64,000 nucleotides of DNA from Photobacterium sanctipauli (GTDB lineage Bacteria > Pseudomonadota > Gammaproteobacteria > Enterobacterales > Vibrionaceae). The position numbers were made by a program, and so were the translations under genes. Location of the stretch: NCBI RefSeq assembly GCF_003026495.1, contig NZ_PYMA01000012.1, positions 1-64,000 of the forward strand, in the 5' to 3' direction. Shown here piece by piece: positions 51,302-61,223 of this stretch. The notes below the pieces were generated by a model that was not told the origin of the DNA, did not search any database, and was given only the letters and a program-made list of their open reading frames with translations. Position 1 is the first letter of the stretch. Every line of letters starts with the position of its first letter.

Positions 51302-53116
51302 ATGATGAAGCGCATATCATCAACCGTGATGATGTTATTGGTCTCAGGTTCTATCAATGCCGCAGAGGTGATAGAAGCCACATCATTAGTCGGTTTTGGT
51401 GAAGCTAAATATGCTAGCGACTTTAACCACTTCGATTATGTCAATCCAAAAGCCCCAAAAGGCGGGCAAGTCACCTATGCCCAGGTAGGGACGTTCGATA
51501 GTTTTAACCGTTATGCCTCCCGTGGTGTCTCTGCCGCGGGTAGCGAAACGATTTACGATACCTTGTTTGTACCTTCAAGCGATGAAATCGACAGTTATTA
51601 CCCACTCATTGCAGAAAAAGTACGCTACGCTGACGATTACAGCTGGATGGAAGTGGATATCAACCCTAAAGCCCGCTTCCATGATGGTGAACCAATCAAG
51701 GCGTCTGATGTGGCTTTCACCTTCGATAAGTTTATGACCCAAGGGGTGGCACAGTACAAAGTCTATTTTAAAGACGTTAAATCGGTAACGGCAAAGTCGC
51801 CGCTAACCGCCCGTATTGAAATGACAACGCCAAACCGTGAGGTGCTACTCGCTTTAGTGCAGGGCATGAATGTTCTGCCAGCGCATTTTTGGCAGGATAA
51901 GAACCTTAGCGAGCCTTTGAATACACCACCACTGGGTAGCAGTGCTTATAAAATTTCAACTTATAAGCCGGGACAAAGTGTCACCTATACCTTGGTAGAC
52001 GACTACTGGGCGAAGGATCTACCCGTTAACGTTGGCCGCAACAACTTTAAAAACATCAAATACGATTACTACCGTGATGAAACCGTTACCCTTGAAGCCT
52101 TCAAAGCAGGGGAGTACGACATCCGTGAAGAAAACGTCGCCAAGTTTTGGGCGACCATGTACCAAGGAAGTAATTTTGATAAAGGCTACATTATAAAGGA
52201 AGAGATCCCGCACCAAATTCCGCAATCAATGCAGGCTTTCGTCTTTAATACGGAAAGTAGCTATTTCAGCGATCCAAAAGTGCGTGAGGCATTGTCTTAT
52301 GCGATGGATTTCGAGTGGATGAACAAGAGCCTGTTTTACAGCCAGTACAACCGAACCCGCAGTTATTTCCAGAACACAGAATATGAGGCAACAGGTTTAC
52401 CTTCTAAGGGTGAATTAGCCGTACTTGATCCTATCAAGGATAAAGTGCCGCCTCGTGTGTTCACCGAAACCTATGAACCACCGGTAACCGACGGTAGTGG
52501 CCGTATCCGTGTTCAACTTCGTAAAGCGCTTGCCTTGATGAAAGAGGCGGGCTGGGAAGTACAGAACAAGGTGATGACCAATGTTGAAACAGGCGAGGCC
52601 TTTAGTTTTGAACTCTTGATGTACAGCCCAACGACTGAGCGCTTGGCTATTCCGGTTCAGAAGAACCTGAAGTTATTGGGCATCGACATGCGTTTGCGCA
52701 CAGTGGACACCACCCAGTACATTAAGCGACTACGAGATCGTGATTTCGATATGGTGTCGGCAGGCTACGGTGCAAACCCATACCCGAGCCCGAACTTGCT
52801 AATTGCTTGGAACAGTAACTTTATCGACAGCACTTACAACACGGCTGGGGTGAAAGACCCATCTATTGATTACCTGACTGAGCAGATTGCCAACAGCCAG
52901 GAAGATCCTGAAAAGCTGTTAGATCTTGGCCGTGCGTTGGATCGGGTGCTGCAGTGGAACTTCTTTGTTATCCCCCAATGGCACATCAGTAAATTCCGGG
53001 TAGCGAGCTGGGATAAGTTTTCCCGACCTGAGTTACGCCCTAAGTTTTCTTTGGGCAAAGACACATGGTGGATAGACCCTGAGAAGGCAGCGAAGTTGCC
53101 TGAGAAGCGTCGCTAA
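51302..53116 (+). CDS. yejA: peptide ABC transporter substrate-binding protein YejA
   Basis: This 604-residue periplasmic binding protein (SBP family 5) has a signal peptide at 1-20 (ending INAAE). YVNPKAPKGGQVTYAQVGTF, a YejA landmark, is followed by DVAFTFDKFM and the C-terminal FFVIPQWHISKFRVASWDKF. It captures oligopeptides for YejBEF. The first ATG of a pair at 51302/51305 follows GGGAGG; the frame start at 51275 has no site. A terminator-like hairpin separates it from yejB. Confidence 0.92.
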   Translation: MMKRISSTVMMLLVSGSINAAEVIEATSLVGFGEAKYASDFNHFDYVNPKAPKGGQVTYAQVGTFDSFNRYASRGVSAAGSETIYDTLFVPSSDEIDSYYPLIAEKVRYADDYSWMEVDINPKARFHDGEPIKASDVAFTFDKFMTQGVAQYKVYFKDVKSVTAKSPLTARIEMTTPNREVLLALVQGMNVLPAHFWQDKNLSEPLNTPPLGSSAYKISTYKPGQSVTYTLVDDYWAKDLPVNVGRNNFKNIKYDYYRDETVTLEAFKAGEYDIREENVAKFWATMYQGSNFDKGYIIKEEIPHQIPQSMQAFVFNTESSYFSDPKVREALSYAMDFEWMNKSLFYSQYNRTRSYFQNTEYEATGLPSKGELAVLDPIKDKVPPRVFTETYEPPVTDGSGRIRVQLRKALALMKEAGWEVQNKVMTNVETGEAFSFELLMYSPTTERLAIPVQKNLKLLGIDMRLRTVDTTQYIKRLRDRDFDMVSAGYGANPYPSPNLLIAWNSNFIDSTYNTAGVKDPSIDYLTEQIANSQEDPEKLLDLGRALDRVLQWNFFVIPQWHISKFRVASWDKFSRPELRPKFSLGKDTWWIDPEKAAKLPEKRR

Positions 53117-53150
53117 CGGAAGTGACTGACTAAAATAAAGAAACTAAATT

Positions 53151-53188
53151 AAAGAAGGTCGGTCTGTTATTACGACCTTCTTTTTATT
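53151..53188 (+). terminator. terminator-like hairpin between yejA and yejB
   Basis: Stem AAAGAAGGTCG / CGACCTTCTTT with an 11-base loop and a T-run sits inside the operon, 34 bases after yejA. It probably trims transcript levels so that more binding protein than permease is made. Confidence 0.75.
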
Positions 53189-53221
53189 AGCCCTTATGGG
53201 TGTTGTTTAGGCAAAGGAATT

Positions 53222-54307
53222 ATGTCCGCATATATTATCCGCCGACTGTTATTGGTGATCCCGACACTGTGGGCGATCATCACCATCAACTTCTTCGTTA
53301 TCCAGATCGCGCCTGGTGGTCCGGTTGAGCAAGCTGTCGCACAACTTGAAGGCCATAGCTCGGGCATCATGGAGCGCTTTACTGGTGGAGGGCAGGAGGT
53401 TGGCAGTCTTGAGCCTTCTGATAACGGCACTGGCTACCGTGGCTCTCGGGGGTTGGATCCTGAAGTTGTCGAAGCCATTAAGAAACAATTTGGCTTCGAT
53501 AAGCCCATGCACGAGCGCTATTTCGATATGTTGAAGAACTATGCCACCTTCAACTTTGGTGAAAGCTTGTTCAAAGGCGGTAATGTCATTGATTTGATTA
53601 TCGACCGTTTGCCAGTCTCAATTTCACTGGGACTGTGGAGTACCTTGATTATTTATTTGGTGTCAATCCCATTGGGGATAGCCAAGGCCATTAAGCACGG
53701 CTCGCGGTTTGATGTTTGGAGTAGTGCGGTTGTGATTGTCGGCTACGCGATTCCGGGCTTTCTATTCGCCATTTTGCTGATCATCTTCTTTGCCAGCGGT
53801 AACTACTTCAGTTGGTTCCCATTGCGCGGCTTGGTGTCGTCAAACTTTGATGAAATGACCCTGTTCCAGCAGGTTGTTGACTACTTCTGGCACTTGGCTC
53901 TGCCTATCTTGGCGATGGTGATCGGTGGTTTTGCCACGTTAACCATGCTGACAAAAAACTCATTCTTGGACGAAATCAATAAGCAGTATGTGGTGACTGC
54001 CCGCGCGAAAGGCTTGGATGAGCGAAGCATTCTTTATCGCCATGTCTTTCGTAACGCCATGTTGATCATTATTGCCGGCTTCCCCGCGGCGTTTATCAGT
54101 ATTTTCTTCACCGGCGCCATGCTCATTGAGGTGATGTTTTCGCTAGAGGGCATTGGCTTACTGGGGTTTGAGTCAACGATTCAGCGTGATTACCCTGTGG
54201 TATTTAGCTCGCTCTATATCATGACGTTGTTGGGTTTGTTGTTGAACATTATTTCGGATATCACCTATACCTTGGTGGATCCTCGTATTGATTTTGAGGC
54301 GCGCTAG
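53222..54307 (+). CDS. yejB: peptide ABC transporter permease YejB
   Basis: This 361-residue inner-membrane permease has six helices. The first ([20 protein letters not shown]) is followed by a periplasmic loop with GGPVEQA. The EAA-type loop that contacts the ATPase is [20 protein letters not shown]. It ends [11 protein letters not shown]. Its stop codon overlaps the GTG start of yejE by one base. Confidence 0.93.
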   Translation: MSAYIIRRLLLVIPTLWAIITINFFVIQIAPGGPVEQAVAQLEGHSSGIMERFTGGGQEVGSLEPSDNGTGYRGSRGLDPEVVEAIKKQFGFDKPMHERYFDMLKNYATFNFGESLFKGGNVIDLIIDRLPVSISLGLWSTLIIYLVSIPLGIAKAIKHGSRFDVWSSAVVIVGYAIPGFLFAILLIIFFASGNYFSWFPLRGLVSSNFDEMTLFQQVVDYFWHLALPILAMVIGGFATLTMLTKNSFLDEINKQYVVTARAKGLDERSILYRHVFRNAMLIIIAGFPAAFISIFFTGAMLIEVMFSLEGIGLLGFESTIQRDYPVVFSSLYIMTLLGLLLNIISDITYTLVDPRIDFEAR

Positions 54308-55329
54308 TGAAAATGAATCCATTGACGAAGGAGCGTTGGAACCGATTTACCGCCCACAAGCGGGGTTACTGGTCGCTTTGGATTTTTTCGATTTTATTCT
54401 TTGTAAGCCTGTTTGCGGAAATCATCGCCAATGATAAGCCATTGGTGATCAACTTCCAGTCGAACTGGTATTTCCCGATTGTTGAGCAGTATTCCGAGAC
54501 AGAATTTGGTGGCGAGTTTGATGCCGAGGCGGATTATACCGATCCCTACGTGGTCGATTTGATCGAGGCGGAAGGTTACATGATCTGGCCGATCATCCGT
54601 TTTAGTTACGACACCATTAACTACAACCTATCTGGCCCTGCGCCATCGCCGCCAGACAGTGTGAACTGGTTGGGAACCGATGATAAAGGGCGAGACGTAC
54701 TGGCGCGTATCATCTACGGATTTCGTGTTTCTGTATTATTCGGCTTTGCCCTCACAATCATTTCCACCATTATAGGTGTCATTGTTGGCGCCTGTCAGGG
54801 CTACTACGGCGGTTGGGTCGATCTGTTCGGTCAGCGATTTATTGAAGTTTGGTCGGGGATGCCAACACTGTTCTTGCTGATTATCTTATCAAGTTTCGTG
54901 GAGCCCAATTTCTGGTGGTTGCTCGGTATTATGGTGCTCTTTAGTTGGATGGGCCTGGTGGGCGTTGTTCGGGCTGAATTCCTGCGTTGCCGCAACTTCG
55001 ACTATGTTCGTGCCGCCCAAGCGCTTGGGGTAGGCGATGGCCGTATCATGCTGCGGCATATGTTACCCAATGCCATGGTTGCGTCATTGACCATGATGCC
55101 ATTTATTCTTAGCGGCTCGGTAACGACCTTAACTTCGCTTGATTTCCTCGGCTTCGGTTTGCCAGCTGGCTCGCCTTCATTGGGTGAATTGCTGGCACAA
55201 GGGAAAACCAACCTGCAGGCACCTTGGCTGGGGCTTTCTGCTTTTGTAATTCTGTCTATCATGTTGAGCTTACTGGTGTTTGTCGGTGAAGCAGTACGTG
55301 ATGCGTTTGACCCTCACCATCAGAGATAA
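54307..55329 (+). CDS. yejE: peptide ABC transporter permease YejE
   Basis: This 340-residue permease has an N-terminal cytosolic segment with RFTAHKRGYWSLW, a YejE-type periplasmic insert (INFQSNWYFPI) and NWLGTDDKGRDVLARIIYGF. The EAA loop is AQALGVGDGRIMLRHMLPNA. The GTG at 54307 shares a base with the yejB stop; an ATG at 54313 is the alternative. It pairs with YejB. Confidence 0.93.
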   Translation: MKMNPLTKERWNRFTAHKRGYWSLWIFSILFFVSLFAEIIANDKPLVINFQSNWYFPIVEQYSETEFGGEFDAEADYTDPYVVDLIEAEGYMIWPIIRFSYDTINYNLSGPAPSPPDSVNWLGTDDKGRDVLARIIYGFRVSVLFGFALTIISTIIGVIVGACQGYYGGWVDLFGQRFIEVWSGMPTLFLLIILSSFVEPNFWWLLGIMVLFSWMGLVGVVRAEFLRCRNFDYVRAAQALGVGDGRIMLRHMLPNAMVASLTMMPFILSGSVTTLTSLDFLGFGLPAGSPSLGELLAQGKTNLQAPWLGLSAFVILSIMLSLLVFVGEAVRDAFDPHHQR

Positions 55330-55332
55330 GTT

Positions 55333-56925
55333 ATGGCTAAAGCAATTCTAACCATCGAAAACCTATCGGTAGGGTTTCAAAACGGCAACGGGACGAATCA
55401 GGTCACCCATGATGTGAGCCTGGCGATTAATCGCGGGGAAACATTGGCGCTGGTTGGTGAAAGTGGCTCGGGAAAATCGGTGACTGCAAATGCCATACTG
55501 CGCTTGTTACCTAAGTCGTCGGCGCGCTATTTGGGGGGCCATATCATGTACGACAACATTGATATGCTCAATTGTAGCGAGCGCGAGATGCGACGGATGC
55601 GCGGTGATCGTATCGGTATGATTTTCCAAGAGCCGATGATGTCACTGAACCCACTCCATAAAATCGGCCGGCAGCTATGCGAGACGTTGGCAATCCACCG
55701 TGGTACCCGCCAGCGTGAAGCGCAGAAAAAAGCCCTTGATTGGCTAAAAAAAGTTGGGATCCGTAACCCTGAAAAACGCTTGGAATCTTATCCCCACGAA
55801 TTATCGGGGGGAGAGCGGCAGCGTGTCATGATTGCAATGGCACTGATTAATGAGCCGGAGCTCTTGATTGCCGACGAACCAACCACTGCACTTGATGTGT
55901 CGGTGCAGGCTCAGATCCTCGATCTGCTTAAAGAGCTTCAACAAGAGCTCGGTATGGCCATGCTCTTTATTACCCATGATTTGAGTATCGTCCGCAAAAT
56001 TGCAGATCGGGTCGCGGTGATGCAGTTGGGCAAGCTAGTCGAGACCAATACCAAGGATGAGGTGTTTAATAATCCGCAGGATCCTTACACGATAAAGCTG
56101 ATTAACTCAGATCCTAAAGGCGAACCAGTTCCTGTCGATATGAGTGCCGACCCGATGTTCAATGTTAACGATCTGCGGGTTTGGTTTCCGATCAAAGGCG
56201 GTGTGCTTAAGCGGGTTAAAGATCATATCAAAGCGGTAACCGATGTAAGTTTTACTTTGCGCAAGGGGCACAGTGTCGGGTTGGTGGGAGAAAGTGGGTC
56301 TGGAAAATCCACCACAGGTATGGCTATTCTCAAGCTGCTGGAAAGTGAAGGGCATATTGAGTTTGATGGCATTGATATTTCTAAGCTTAACCGCAAGGAA
56401 ATGCTGCCATACCGCAGTAAGCTTCAGGTCGTGTTTCAAGATCCGTTTTCGGCACTGAACCCGCGGATGTCAGTGGCGCAAATCATCAGTGAAGGCTTGA
56501 AAATCCACAAGACGTTGACGCCAGAGCAAGAAGACAAGGTGATTTGTGATGCGATGGCAGAGGTTGAGTTAGATCCACAGACCCGTCACCGTTATCCCAA
56601 TGAATTTTCGGGAGGGCAACGACAACGTATTGCTATTGCGCGGGCGTTGGTATTGAAGCCAGCGTTTATCCTATTGGATGAGCCAACGTCTTCGTTGGAT
56701 AGGACTGTGCAGTCACAAGTGCTGGACTTGCTAAAATCATTGCAGCAAAAGCACGGCCTTAGCTATTTGTTCATTAGCCATGATTTGAATGTTGTACGTT
56801 CACTGTGCCATTACACACTAGTGCTTCGCCAGGGACAGGTGGTTGAGCATGGCGAAACCGCGACACTTTTCACCCAGCCGCAACAGGCATATACTCAGCA
56901 GCTCGTATCGTTATCATCTTGTTAG
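55333..56925 (+). CDS. yejF: peptide ABC transporter double ATPase YejF
   Basis: This 530-residue protein has two fused ATPase domains. The first has Walker A GESGSGKS (about residue 41), signature LSGGERQR and Walker B LLIADEP. The second has Walker A GESGSGKST (about 318), signature FSGGQRQR and Walker B ILLDEP. It powers YejBE peptide import. It follows yejE by 3 bases and ends the operon; a small CTGGT/ACCAG hairpin follows at 56926-56938. Confidence 0.93.
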   Translation: MAKAILTIENLSVGFQNGNGTNQVTHDVSLAINRGETLALVGESGSGKSVTANAILRLLPKSSARYLGGHIMYDNIDMLNCSEREMRRMRGDRIGMIFQEPMMSLNPLHKIGRQLCETLAIHRGTRQREAQKKALDWLKKVGIRNPEKRLESYPHELSGGERQRVMIAMALINEPELLIADEPTTALDVSVQAQILDLLKELQQELGMAMLFITHDLSIVRKIADRVAVMQLGKLVETNTKDEVFNNPQDPYTIKLINSDPKGEPVPVDMSADPMFNVNDLRVWFPIKGGVLKRVKDHIKAVTDVSFTLRKGHSVGLVGESGSGKSTTGMAILKLLESEGHIEFDGIDISKLNRKEMLPYRSKLQVVFQDPFSALNPRMSVAQIISEGLKIHKTLTPEQEDKVICDAMAEVELDPQTRHRYPNEFSGGQRQRIAIARALVLKPAFILLDEPTSSLDRTVQSQVLDLLKSLQQKHGLSYLFISHDLNVVRSLCHYTLVLRQGQVVEHGETATLFTQPQQAYTQQLVSLSSC

Positions 56926-57030
56926 CTGGTAATACCAGAATTTTAAGATTGTTAAATATACGCTGCTGGTGTGTTTTTTGTGCGTATCTCACTGGTGTTG
57001 TCTATTCTTTCACCAGCTTAAGGTTTTGCC

Positions 57031-57079
57031 TATCATTGTCATAGGTAAAACCTACTATCACTTTTATCAGTTAGTGATA
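57031..57079. promoter_or_regulatory. inverted repeats upstream of zwf, possible operators
   Basis: Three small inverted repeats overlap here: CCTAT-N7-ATAGG (57030-57046), TAGGT-AAA-ACCTA (57042-57054) and ATCACT-N10-AGTGAT. A sugar-responsive repressor such as HexR often controls zwf in this group, but these repeats do not clearly match its known box. Confidence 0.3.
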
Positions 57080-57144
57080 CTATCTGCCGATATCAATAAA
57101 ATGAATAACTTGTCCTGATGGAATCAGGCAAGTAGGAAAGCATT

Positions 57145-58644
57145 ATGGTTAAGCCTGAAAATAATTGTATTGTCATCTTCGGTGCGTCGGGTGATTTAAC
57201 CCATCGCAAGTTGATTCCAGCCTTCTATCATCTCTTTGCTAACGGATTATTGTCAGAAGAGTTCGCTATTCTTGGGGTTAGCCGTACATCTTTCTCTGAC
57301 GAGGAATTTCAGCAAAAAATGAAAGCCTCGTTAATGGCAAATGAGAAAGTGGATGAGGCAACGCTTGATGCCTTCTGTCAACGTCTTCATTACCAGGCGA
57401 TTAACACCTCAGATGTTGACGACTACGCCAAGCTCAAGCAGCGCGTTGACGAAATCGAAAGCATCTACCATACCCAAGGCAACACCACCTTCTACCTAGC
57501 AACACCACCAAGCCTATACTCTGTTATTCCGCAAAACCTCGCCGCCCATGGACTTAATGACGAAAGTCATGGTTGGAAGCGTTTGATTGTTGAAAAACCA
57601 TTTGGCTACGATCTGGCGACAGCCGAGCAGCTGGATAAAGACTTGCATGCCTACTTTCAAGAACACCAGATTTACCGTATCGACCACTACCTAGGTAAAG
57701 AAACGGTACAAAACCTATTGGTGTTCCGTTTTGCTAACGGCATGTTCGAGCCGCTTTGGAACCGTAATTTTATCGACTATGTTGAAATCACAGCGGCTGA
57801 ATTCCTCGGTGTTGAAGAGCGCGGTGGATACTACGATGGGGCAGGGGCGGTACGCGACATGTTCCAAAACCACCTGCTTCAAGTATTGGCCATGGTAGGC
57901 ATGGAGCCGCCTGCGGCCATCAATGCCGATTCAATGCGTGACGAAGTGATGAAAGTGTTCCAGAGCTTACAGCCACTTTCTAATGATGATCTTCAAAATA
58001 ACTTAGTATTGGGTCAGTACACTGAATCCGATGTACGTGGTGATCACCTTGTAGGCTACCGTGAAGAGCCGGGCGTGGCAGAAGACTCACGTACCGAGAC
58101 TTACGTTGGCCTGAAAATGTTTATTGATAACTGGCGTTGGAATGGTGTGCCGTTCTATGTCCGTACCGGTAAGCGTCTACCGACACGGGTAACGGAAGTG
58201 GTTATTCACTTTAAGAAAACACCACACCCAGTGTTCGGTGCTAATGCCCCGGAAAACAAGTTGATCATCCGCATCCAGCCTGATGAAGGCATCTTGATGA
58301 GCTTTGGTTTGAAGCAGCCGGGGGCTGGCTTTGAAGCCAAAGAAGTATCGATGGACTTCCATTACGAAAGCTTGGAAGAAACCCACATGCTAACAGCCTA
58401 CGAGCGTTTGTTGTTGGATTCGATGAAAGGTGACGCCACCTTGTTTGCCCGTACCGATGCGGTGAAAGCGTGTTGGAAGTTTGTTGAGCCTATTTTGCAA
58501 TACAAGCAAAACCCGGAACATTTATACGGCTATGCAGCCGGTACATGGGGACCAAAAGAAGCCGATGAGCTACTGTCTCGTGACAAGCGCGAATGGCGCT
58601 TCCCATGTAAAAACCTGACTAATACTGATTACTGTGAGCTATAA
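57145..58644 (+). CDS. zwf: glucose-6-phosphate 1-dehydrogenase
   Basis: This 499-residue enzyme oxidises glucose-6-phosphate to 6-phosphogluconolactone with NADP. It has the nucleotide-binding start [27 protein letters not shown] and the active-site peptide RIDHYLGKE. It heads zwf-pgl-gnd, the oxidative pentose phosphate branch, with a 4-base gap to pgl. Confidence 0.96.
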   Translation: MVKPENNCIVIFGASGDLTHRKLIPAFYHLFANGLLSEEFAILGVSRTSFSDEEFQQKMKASLMANEKVDEATLDAFCQRLHYQAINTSDVDDYAKLKQRVDEIESIYHTQGNTTFYLATPPSLYSVIPQNLAAHGLNDESHGWKRLIVEKPFGYDLATAEQLDKDLHAYFQEHQIYRIDHYLGKETVQNLLVFRFANGMFEPLWNRNFIDYVEITAAEFLGVEERGGYYDGAGAVRDMFQNHLLQVLAMVGMEPPAAINADSMRDEVMKVFQSLQPLSNDDLQNNLVLGQYTESDVRGDHLVGYREEPGVAEDSRTETYVGLKMFIDNWRWNGVPFYVRTGKRLPTRVTEVVIHFKKTPHPVFGANAPENKLIIRIQPDEGILMSFGLKQPGAGFEAKEVSMDFHYESLEETHMLTAYERLLLDSMKGDATLFARTDAVKACWKFVEPILQYKQNPEHLYGYAAGTWGPKEADELLSRDKREWRFPCKNLTNTDYCEL

Positions 58645-58648
58645 GTAA

Positions 58649-59362
58649 ATGAATTATCAAGTATTCGATAGTTCAGCTGACGTTGTTGCTGCGTTAGCTG
58701 AAAGCCTGAAGGAATATAGCCAGCAAGGCCGTCCGGTTCATATTTCTCTATCTGGTGGCAGCACGCCGTCCCAGTTGTTTTCGTTCCTAGCAAGTTCTGA
58801 CTATGCGACAAGCATCGATTGGTCGAACCTGCATTTCTGGTGGGGCGACGAGCGTTGTGTTGCTCCGGAAGACGAGCAGAGCAACTACGGCCAAGCAAAA
58901 GCCTTGTTGTTTGATCACATCCAGATCCCCGCTGAAAACATCCATCGTATTCGTGGTGAAGACTTTGCCGCAATGGAAGCCATCCGCTTTGCAGAAGAGA
59001 TGCGCGAGGTGATCCCGGCAGAGAATGATGTGCCGGCATTTGATTGGATTTTGTTGGGTATGGGTACTGATGGCCACACGGCATCCTTGTTCCCAGGTCA
59101 AACCGATTACGAGACCACAGAAATTGCGGCCATTGCAGCGCACCCAGAGTCACGCCAAATCCGCGTGACGAAAACCGCGCATCTTATTCAGAATGCCAAG
59201 CGTATTACTTACTTGGTATTGGGTGCGAGCAAAGCCCCTGTATTGAAAGAAATTGCCGAACAAGCCACTGCTGCAAAAGCGTATCCAGCAGCACATGTGA
59301 AAGCCAACGCTGGCATCACGGAATGGTATTTAGATTCAGAAGCAGCCAAAGAGCTGGCCTAA
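58649..59362 (+). CDS. pgl: 6-phosphogluconolactonase
   Basis: This 237-residue DevB-type lactonase has VHISLSGGSTPSQLFSFLA, WWGDERCV and GMGTDGHTASLFPG. It hydrolyses 6-phosphogluconolactone between the Zwf and Gnd steps. It is 10 bases upstream of gnd. Confidence 0.95.
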   Translation: MNYQVFDSSADVVAALAESLKEYSQQGRPVHISLSGGSTPSQLFSFLASSDYATSIDWSNLHFWWGDERCVAPEDEQSNYGQAKALLFDHIQIPAENIHRIRGEDFAAMEAIRFAEEMREVIPAENDVPAFDWILLGMGTDGHTASLFPGQTDYETTEIAAIAAHPESRQIRVTKTAHLIQNAKRITYLVLGASKAPVLKEIAEQATAAKAYPAAHVKANAGITEWYLDSEAAKELA

Positions 59363-59372
59363 GGAGAAGTAA

Positions 59373-60821
59373 ATGAAAGCTGATATTGGTGTTATCGGTT
59401 TGGCGGTTATGGGTCAGAATCTGATCCTTAACATGAACGATAACGGATTCAAGGTTGTTGCATACAACCGTACAGTGGCGAAAGTCGATGAGTTTCTAAA
59501 CGGTGCAGCGAAAGGCACAAACATCGTAGGCGCAACTTCTCTAGAAAACCTTGTTGAGCAGTTGGAAAGCCCGCGTAAAGTGATGCTAATGGTTCGTGCC
59601 GGTGATGTGGTTGATCAGTTTATCGACAACCTAGTCCCGCTATTGGATGAAGGCGACATCATCATTGATGGTGGTAACACGAATTACCCAGATACCAACC
59701 GCCGTGTTGCTGAGCTACGCGAGAAGGGCATCCGCTACGTGGGTGCTGGTGTCTCTGGTGGTGAAGAAGGTGCGCGCTTTGGTCCTTCAATCATGCCAGG
59801 TGGTGATCCTGAAGCATGGCCACATGTGAAGCCTATTTTCCAGGCGATTGCAGCGAAGACTGACCAGGGTGAGCCTTGTTGTGACTGGGTTGGTAAAGAA
59901 GGTGCTGGCCACTTTGTGAAGATGGTTCACAACGGTATCGAATATGGCGACATGCAGCTGATCAGCGAAGCATACCACTTCATGAAAGAAGGCTTGGGTA
60001 TGTCTCACGATGAGATGCAGGCGACTTTTGCTGACTGGAACAAGACTGAACTAGACAGCTACTTAATCGAAATTACCGCTGACATTCTTGGCTACCGCGA
60101 CGAAGACGGTGAGCCGCTGGTTGAGAAGATCCTCGATACAGCGGGTCAGAAGGGGACAGGTAAGTGGACGGGTATCAACGCACTTGACCATGGTATCCCG
60201 CTAACGCTGATCACAGAGTCTGTGTTCGCGCGTTGCCTATCGTCGCTAAAAACACAGCGTGAAGAAGCAGAGAAGGTGTTCAACAACCCTATCATGGCAG
60301 TTGATGGCGATAAGTCTGAGTGGGTCGACGCACTTCGTCAGGCGTTGCTTGCTTCTAAGATCATCTCTTATGCTCAGGGCTTTATGCTAATTCGTGAAGC
60401 TTCAGAGTCGAATAACTGGGATCTAAACTACGGCAACGTTGCTCTGATGTGGCGCGGTGGTTGTATCATTCGCAGTGCATTCCTTGGCAATATCCGTGAT
60501 GCATTCGAAGCAAACCCAGAGTTGGCATTCCTAGGTCTAGACAACTACTTCAAAGACATCCTTGAAGGTTGTTTACCAGCATGGCGTAAAGTGGTTGCTA
60601 AGTCATTTGAGACTGGCCTACCTATGCCTTGTATGTCATCCGCGCTTACATTCCTAAATGGTTACACGACAGCACGTTTGCCGGCGAACATGCTGCAAGC
60701 GCAACGAGACTACTTCGGTGCTCACACTTATGAGCGCACCGATAAGCCACGTGGTGAGTTCTTCCACACAAACTGGACTGGTACAGGCGGTGACACCGCA
60801 TCGACTACCTACGATGTTTAA
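59373..60821 (+). CDS. gnd: 6-phosphogluconate dehydrogenase (decarboxylating)
   Basis: This 482-residue enzyme makes ribulose-5-phosphate, CO2 and NADPH. Landmarks are GVIGLAVMGQNLILNMNDNG, VSGGEEGARFGPSIMPGG, GHFVKMVHNGIEYGDMQLI and the C-terminal YERTDKPRGEFFHTNWTG. It is the last gene of the pentose phosphate operon and is followed by a strong terminator. Confidence 0.96.
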   Translation: MKADIGVIGLAVMGQNLILNMNDNGFKVVAYNRTVAKVDEFLNGAAKGTNIVGATSLENLVEQLESPRKVMLMVRAGDVVDQFIDNLVPLLDEGDIIIDGGNTNYPDTNRRVAELREKGIRYVGAGVSGGEEGARFGPSIMPGGDPEAWPHVKPIFQAIAAKTDQGEPCCDWVGKEGAGHFVKMVHNGIEYGDMQLISEAYHFMKEGLGMSHDEMQATFADWNKTELDSYLIEITADILGYRDEDGEPLVEKILDTAGQKGTGKWTGINALDHGIPLTLITESVFARCLSSLKTQREEAEKVFNNPIMAVDGDKSEWVDALRQALLASKIISYAQGFMLIREASESNNWDLNYGNVALMWRGGCIIRSAFLGNIRDAFEANPELAFLGLDNYFKDILEGCLPAWRKVVAKSFETGLPMPCMSSALTFLNGYTTARLPANMLQAQRDYFGAHTYERTDKPRGEFFHTNWTGTGGDTASTTYDV

Positions 60822-60854
60822 GTGTTAGCATTTAGCGACAATTAAATTGGATAG

Positions 60855-60882
60855 AACGCAGACTTCGGTCTGCGTTTTTTTG
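60855..60882 (+). terminator. Rho-independent terminator of zwf-pgl-gnd
   Basis: Stem AACGCAGAC / GTCTGCGTT closes on a TTCG tetraloop and is followed by a T-run. Confidence 0.93.
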
Positions 60883-61223
60883 TATCTGAGCTGTCTATTT
60901 TATTCTTCATAGGTTCATGATTTAGGCTATTGAAAGTGATCTATGTCTGCCTATACAGCGAAAAATTGTGATGTAGTAAAAATTTTTAGGTTTGTTCGCT
61001 TGATTATTGAACGATTTATCTGGCGGGAAAATATGGCTTCATGGTTTCATAGACTACGTGATTGCTTCTTTCCAGTTAAAATAACGTGTTGTTGTCAATT
61101 TGTTGCTGGATCGTGCTATTCCTCACGTTGAATTGAGTGATAAAATAAAACCCTTAACATTTAACTTACAATTTGCGTATTATACTGACGAAGCATTAAC
61201 CAAGCAGACAGGGAGTTTTATTA
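60883..61223. other. intergenic region upstream of the AGCS symporter
   Basis: No gene is supported. A near-consensus -10 TATACT lies at 61181-61186 without a good -35. I looked for the tandem glycine riboswitch known upstream of some vibrio AGCS genes and saw no conserved aptamer core. Confidence 0.45.

Noticed and set aside
60943..61131. 62-codon frame upstream of the AGCS gene
   Set aside because: No ribosome-binding site, odd composition, and it covers the likely promoter region.
60883..61223. Glycine riboswitch before the AGCS symporter
   Set aside because: Known for some vibrio AGCS genes, but no conserved aptamer core could be found in this leader.
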